Source: Desulfobacterales bacterium (GTDB lineage Bacteria; Desulfobacterota; Desulfobacteria; Desulfobacterales; C00003060). Taken from it: a stretch of DNA of 8,073 bases. The notes under the pieces are model-generated. The model was not told the origin of the DNA. It saw only the letters and a program-made list of their open reading frames with translations, and made no database searches. The position numbers were made by a program, and so were the translations under genes. Positions within the stretch are counted from its first letter, which is position 1. Every line of letters starts with the position of its first letter. The stretch lies in contig JAUWXJ010000106.1 in assembly GCA_030616425.1 (NCBI GenBank), forward strand, positions 1-8,073, written 5' to 3'. Of this stretch, positions 6,312 through 8,073 are shown one piece after another.

Positions 6312-7247
6312 ATGTCCAATTTCCGGTTTGCAAGGCGTCTCGCCATGGATGAGGAAAGTTATGACTTTCCACCCTTCCGGCCCCCGAGTGAGGCTAACAG
6401 CCTCCTTCTTAGGGTCACCCGGGGGTGCCCATGGAATCGGTGCGCCTTTTGCCCCATGTACAAGCACATCAAGTTTGAAAAACGCCCGGTTCAGGCAGTT
6501 AAGCAGGACATTGATACGGCCAAGGCGTTCACGGGTGGAAATGCAGAGACCGTGTTCATCGCGGACTCAGATAGCCTTGTTATCAAGACTGAAGAGACCT
6601 GTGAAATCCTTGGTTACCTTCATGGTGCGTTTCCATCCCTGACCAAGGTTACGAGCTATGCGCGGGCCTTGACACTTAGGCGGAAGTCCATTGAGAGCTT
6701 GAGAAAGATACGGTCGGCCGGACTGACACGCCTTCATATCGGTCTTGAGACCGGAAGCTCACAGTTGCTTCGCAGGATAAAAAAGGGTGCAGGCCCGAAT
6801 ACGATGATCCGGGGATGTATCAAGGCCGGAGAGGCAGGCTTTGAGGTCTCGCTGTATGTGCTTCTTGGAATCGGGGGGGAGTCGGGCTGGCAAGAACACG
6901 CCTTGGAGACAGCCAAGGTGCTCAACAAGATAGATCCGGATTTCATACGGGTACGGACCCTCACTCCTCAACCGGGAACCCCGGTGTTTCAATGGTGGAA
7001 CGAGGGAAGCTTTCAAATGCCCGGTCCTGAGACCATGCTGAAGGAACAAAAGGCCCTTATCGAGGGTCTTACAGGCACCTCACGGTACCTGTCTGACCAT
7101 GTTTCCAACTATGCCCCTATCAATGGAGACTTGCCGGCAGACAAGGCCAAGATGCTCTCTGTGATTGACACTACCCTGGAGAAACTGTCAAAGGATGAGG
7201 CCTTCAAGGCTGATCTTGAGGGTATGCGTTACCTGCGAAATTTATAA
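6312..7247 (+). CDS. radical SAM family Fe-S protein of unknown substrate
   Basis: The 311-residue protein has a radical SAM core. Its cluster-binding cysteines are Cys39, Cys44 and Cys47 in RGCPWNRCAFCPMYK, giving CX4CX2C in place of the usual CX3CX2C. As I recall, related short proteins with GC-x-x-N-(K/R)-C-x-FC share this spacing, so it is probably a family trait. Further radical SAM features are a FIADSDSLV strand (82-90), the GLETGSSQLLRRIKKG segment (144-159) typical of HemN- and B12-type radical SAM barrels, and VLLGIGGE (183-190). No C-terminal SPASM cysteines or B12 domain are visible, so it appears to carry one cluster. The first ATG has only a weak ribosome site. A second in-frame ATG at 6345 is preceded by AAGG nine bases upstream and would start nearer the conserved FRPPSEA segment, so it is a real alternative. 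It may be co-transcribed with the zinc-ribbon gene 75 bp downstream. Automated labels such as coproporphyrinogen oxidase-like should not be trusted. Confidence 0.88.
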   Translation: MSNFRFARRLAMDEESYDFPPFRPPSEANSLLLRVTRGCPWNRCAFCPMYKHIKFEKRPVQAVKQDIDTAKAFTGGNAETVFIADSDSLVIKTEETCEILGYLHGAFPSLTKVTSYARALTLRRKSIESLRKIRSAGLTRLHIGLETGSSQLLRRIKKGAGPNTMIRGCIKAGEAGFEVSLYVLLGIGGESGWQEHALETAKVLNKIDPDFIRVRTLTPQPGTPVFQWWNEGSFQMPGPETMLKEQKALIEGLTGTSRYLSDHVSNYAPINGDLPADKAKMLSVIDTTLEKLSKDEAFKADLEGMRYLRNL

Positions 7248-7311
7248 CTAATAGTTGACCGGCAGGACTTTCCTTACCTCCTTCTGTGTTAGTTGTGGAG
7301 AAAGCCGAACC

Positions 7312-7318
7312 AGAGGAA
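7312..7318 (+). promoter_or_regulatory. ribosome binding site that fixes the FmdB start
   Basis: AGAGGAA lies four bases before the ATG at 7323. An earlier in-frame ATG at 7293 would place this site inside the coding region and would add ten residues that the family lacks, so 7323 is chosen. Confidence 0.7.
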
Positions 7319-7322
7319 CCGT

Positions 7323-7643
7323 ATGCCGATTTATGAGTATGAGTGTGATAGTTGCGGAGGGGTTTTTGAGGTGATCCTTCAAGTGGGTGGTGCTCCTTCC
7401 TCATGTCCGATCTGTGGGGGCCACGAATGCAGAAAGTTAATAGGGGCGCCGGCTATTCACGTCAAAGAAGATCGTGCCACAGCCAGGATTGAAAAAAGGG
7501 TTAGAGACCACTTGATAGACGGCAAGGTCTCGGATGCGGTCAGCTTTGCTGACAAGGCAGCCTCCATGGTGAAATCGGATAAGGTCAAGCGGATAGCGGA
7601 CAAGCTACATCACAAGAGTGGCAAATTAGGAAAGAGACAATAA
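7323..7643 (+). CDS. FmdB-family putative regulatory zinc-ribbon protein
   Basis: The 106-residue protein opens with MPIYEYECDSCG, the classic start of the FmdB/CxxC-CxxC-SSSS family. Two metal-binding pairs, Cys8/Cys11 and Cys28/Cys31 (CPIC), form a zinc ribbon around a GGVFEVILQV hairpin. After residue 40 comes a basic, helical tail (about 50-106) rich in Lys, Arg and Asp, longer than the shortest members. The family was named from a protein next to methylotroph formamidase genes. Its molecular role is not settled, and gene regulation is the usual guess. It follows the radical SAM gene on the same strand by 75 bp and probably shares its transcript. Its stop lies 17 bp from the stop of the convergent Cys-x-Pro gene, and no terminator is visible between them. 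Confidence 0.88.
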   Translation: MPIYEYECDSCGGVFEVILQVGGAPSSCPICGGHECRKLIGAPAIHVKEDRATARIEKRVRDHLIDGKVSDAVSFADKAASMVKSDKVKRIADKLHHKSGKLGKRQ

Positions 7644-7660
7644 CAAGTTCCCAGGTTGGA

Positions 7661-8008
7661 TCAGCTGGTCTGGGGTGTGCAAAGGTAGGGATTACAGCGG
7701 GCTGGAGGACATGTGAAAGGTCGGCACGGACTTACAGGATGTGGTGGGCAAGGTTGTGGTCCGCAAAGGCCGGGCTTGCAATAATGGGGTTTGCACATGC
7801 CAGGCATGCAAGCCCCGTGAGGGCTGCACCATTCGTCCTCGGCTTCGACATCAGACATAAAAGCCGATTCTATAACAGGGGTCACATAGACAGCCGCAAT
7901 AAGGCCTTTCTTTATGAATTCCCGCCGTGTCGTACATTTCCCGGGGTCTTTCTCCTTTTTCTTCTGCTTCTCAGTAGGTGGTTTGGATTTATTTTCTTTT
8001 GGGGTCAT
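7661..8008 (-). CDS. small Tat-leader protein with a ten-fold Cys-x-Pro repeat domain
   Basis: I do not recognise this 115-residue protein. Residues 1-25 are Lys-rich and disordered-looking. A near-consensus twin-arginine motif TRREFIK lies at 27-33, followed by a short hydrophobic stretch (35-50, GLIAAVYVTPVIESAF) and a possible signal-peptidase site V-E-A before Glu57. From residue 61 come ten cysteines (61, 67, 72, 77, 82, 87, 95, 100, 105, 110). Every one is followed by x-Pro, and most are exactly five residues apart. Three histidines (64, 75, 90) lie among them. The codons differ from repeat to repeat, so the pattern is held at protein level and is not a recent DNA duplication. The ribosome site is weak. 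The gene starts 35 bp after a tRNA 3' end on the same strand. Inferred options are a Tat-exported metal-binding or disulfide-rich periplasmic protein, or a precursor peptide with a modified Cys-rich core. Confidence is for a real gene, not for a function. Confidence 0.75.
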   Translation of the reverse strand: MTPKENKSKPPTEKQKKKEKDPGKCTTRREFIKKGLIAAVYVTPVIESAFMSDVEAEDEWCSPHGACMPGMCKPHYCKPGLCGPQPCPPHPVSPCRPFTCPPARCNPYLCTPQTS

Positions 8009-8043
8009 ATTAGTATCTCACACCCTAGGCCCCTTTGATTTGC

Positions 8044-8073
8044 TGGTAGGCGGTCGCGGATTTGAACCGCGGA
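8044..8073 (-). tRNA. 3' end of a tRNA gene (partial, isotype not determinable)
   Basis: Read on the minus strand, the last 30 bases form a T arm (stem CGCGG/CCGCG at 8067-8071 and 8055-8059, loop TTCAAAT at 8060-8066). The seven-base 3' acceptor strand ACCGCCT (8048-8054), discriminator A (8047) and an encoded CCA (8044-8046) follow. The 5' half, including the anticodon, lies beyond the window, so the amino acid cannot be assigned. The predicted 5' acceptor strand would be AGGCGGT. Confidence 0.85.

Noticed and set aside
7644..7660. 17-bp gap between convergent fmdB and Cys-x-Pro genes considered as a bidirectional terminator
   Set aside because: It is too short and has no inverted repeat or T-run.
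1..8073. CRISPR array, insertion sequence transposase, phage genes, toxin-antitoxin pair
   Set aside because: No regularly spaced repeats, transposase motifs, phage structural genes or paired small toxin and antitoxin ORFs were seen on either strand.

Overview
The window looks like ordinary bacterial chromosome of medium GC with one short accessory stretch at the right end. Gene content suggests an anaerobic Gram-negative bacterium, most likely a deltaproteobacterium in the broad sense (Desulfobacterota or a relative). The grounds are an smc-ftsY pair, an HU-type nucleoid protein, an RGCPWNRC-type radical SAM protein, an FmdB-type zinc ribbon and a twin-arginine (Tat) leader. This is inference from family memory, not from a search.

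Layout. Positions 1-87 hold the last 28 codons of an unrecognised gene, followed on the same strand by a complete acylphosphatase (181-462). Facing it is an HU gene (612-884, minus). The 149-bp gap between these convergent genes contains a striking long-armed inverted repeat (467-583). A 333-bp spacer (885-1217) carries the HU promoter and a GC-rich REP-like palindrome. Next comes the minus-strand pair smc (2351-5953) then ftsY (1218-2297), separated by 53 bp and probably co-transcribed: chromosome condensation ATPase and SRP receptor. A 358-bp divergent spacer (5954-6311) holds a good smc promoter, a possible 41-codon minus-strand ORF, and a tandem 17-bp repeat sitting on a candidate promoter for the rightward radical SAM gene (6312-7247). 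An FmdB-like zinc-ribbon gene (7323-7643) follows on the same strand.

Right end. A minus-strand gene (7661-8008) converges on fmdB with only 17 bp between the stops. It encodes a small protein with a Lys-rich N-terminus, a textbook Tat motif, and a C-terminal domain in which all ten cysteines occur as Cys-x-Pro, mostly every five residues. Just upstream on the same strand is the 3' end of a tRNA gene (8044-8073), cut by the window edge. The Cys-x-Pro protein is the most likely undescribed element here: it looks like an exported metal-binding or cross-linked small protein, or the precursor of a modified peptide.

The housekeeping genes do not form one pathway. The smc and ftsY pairing is a recurrent bacterial arrangement. 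The radical SAM and FmdB genes may form a small operon, but no shared function can be stated from sequence alone.
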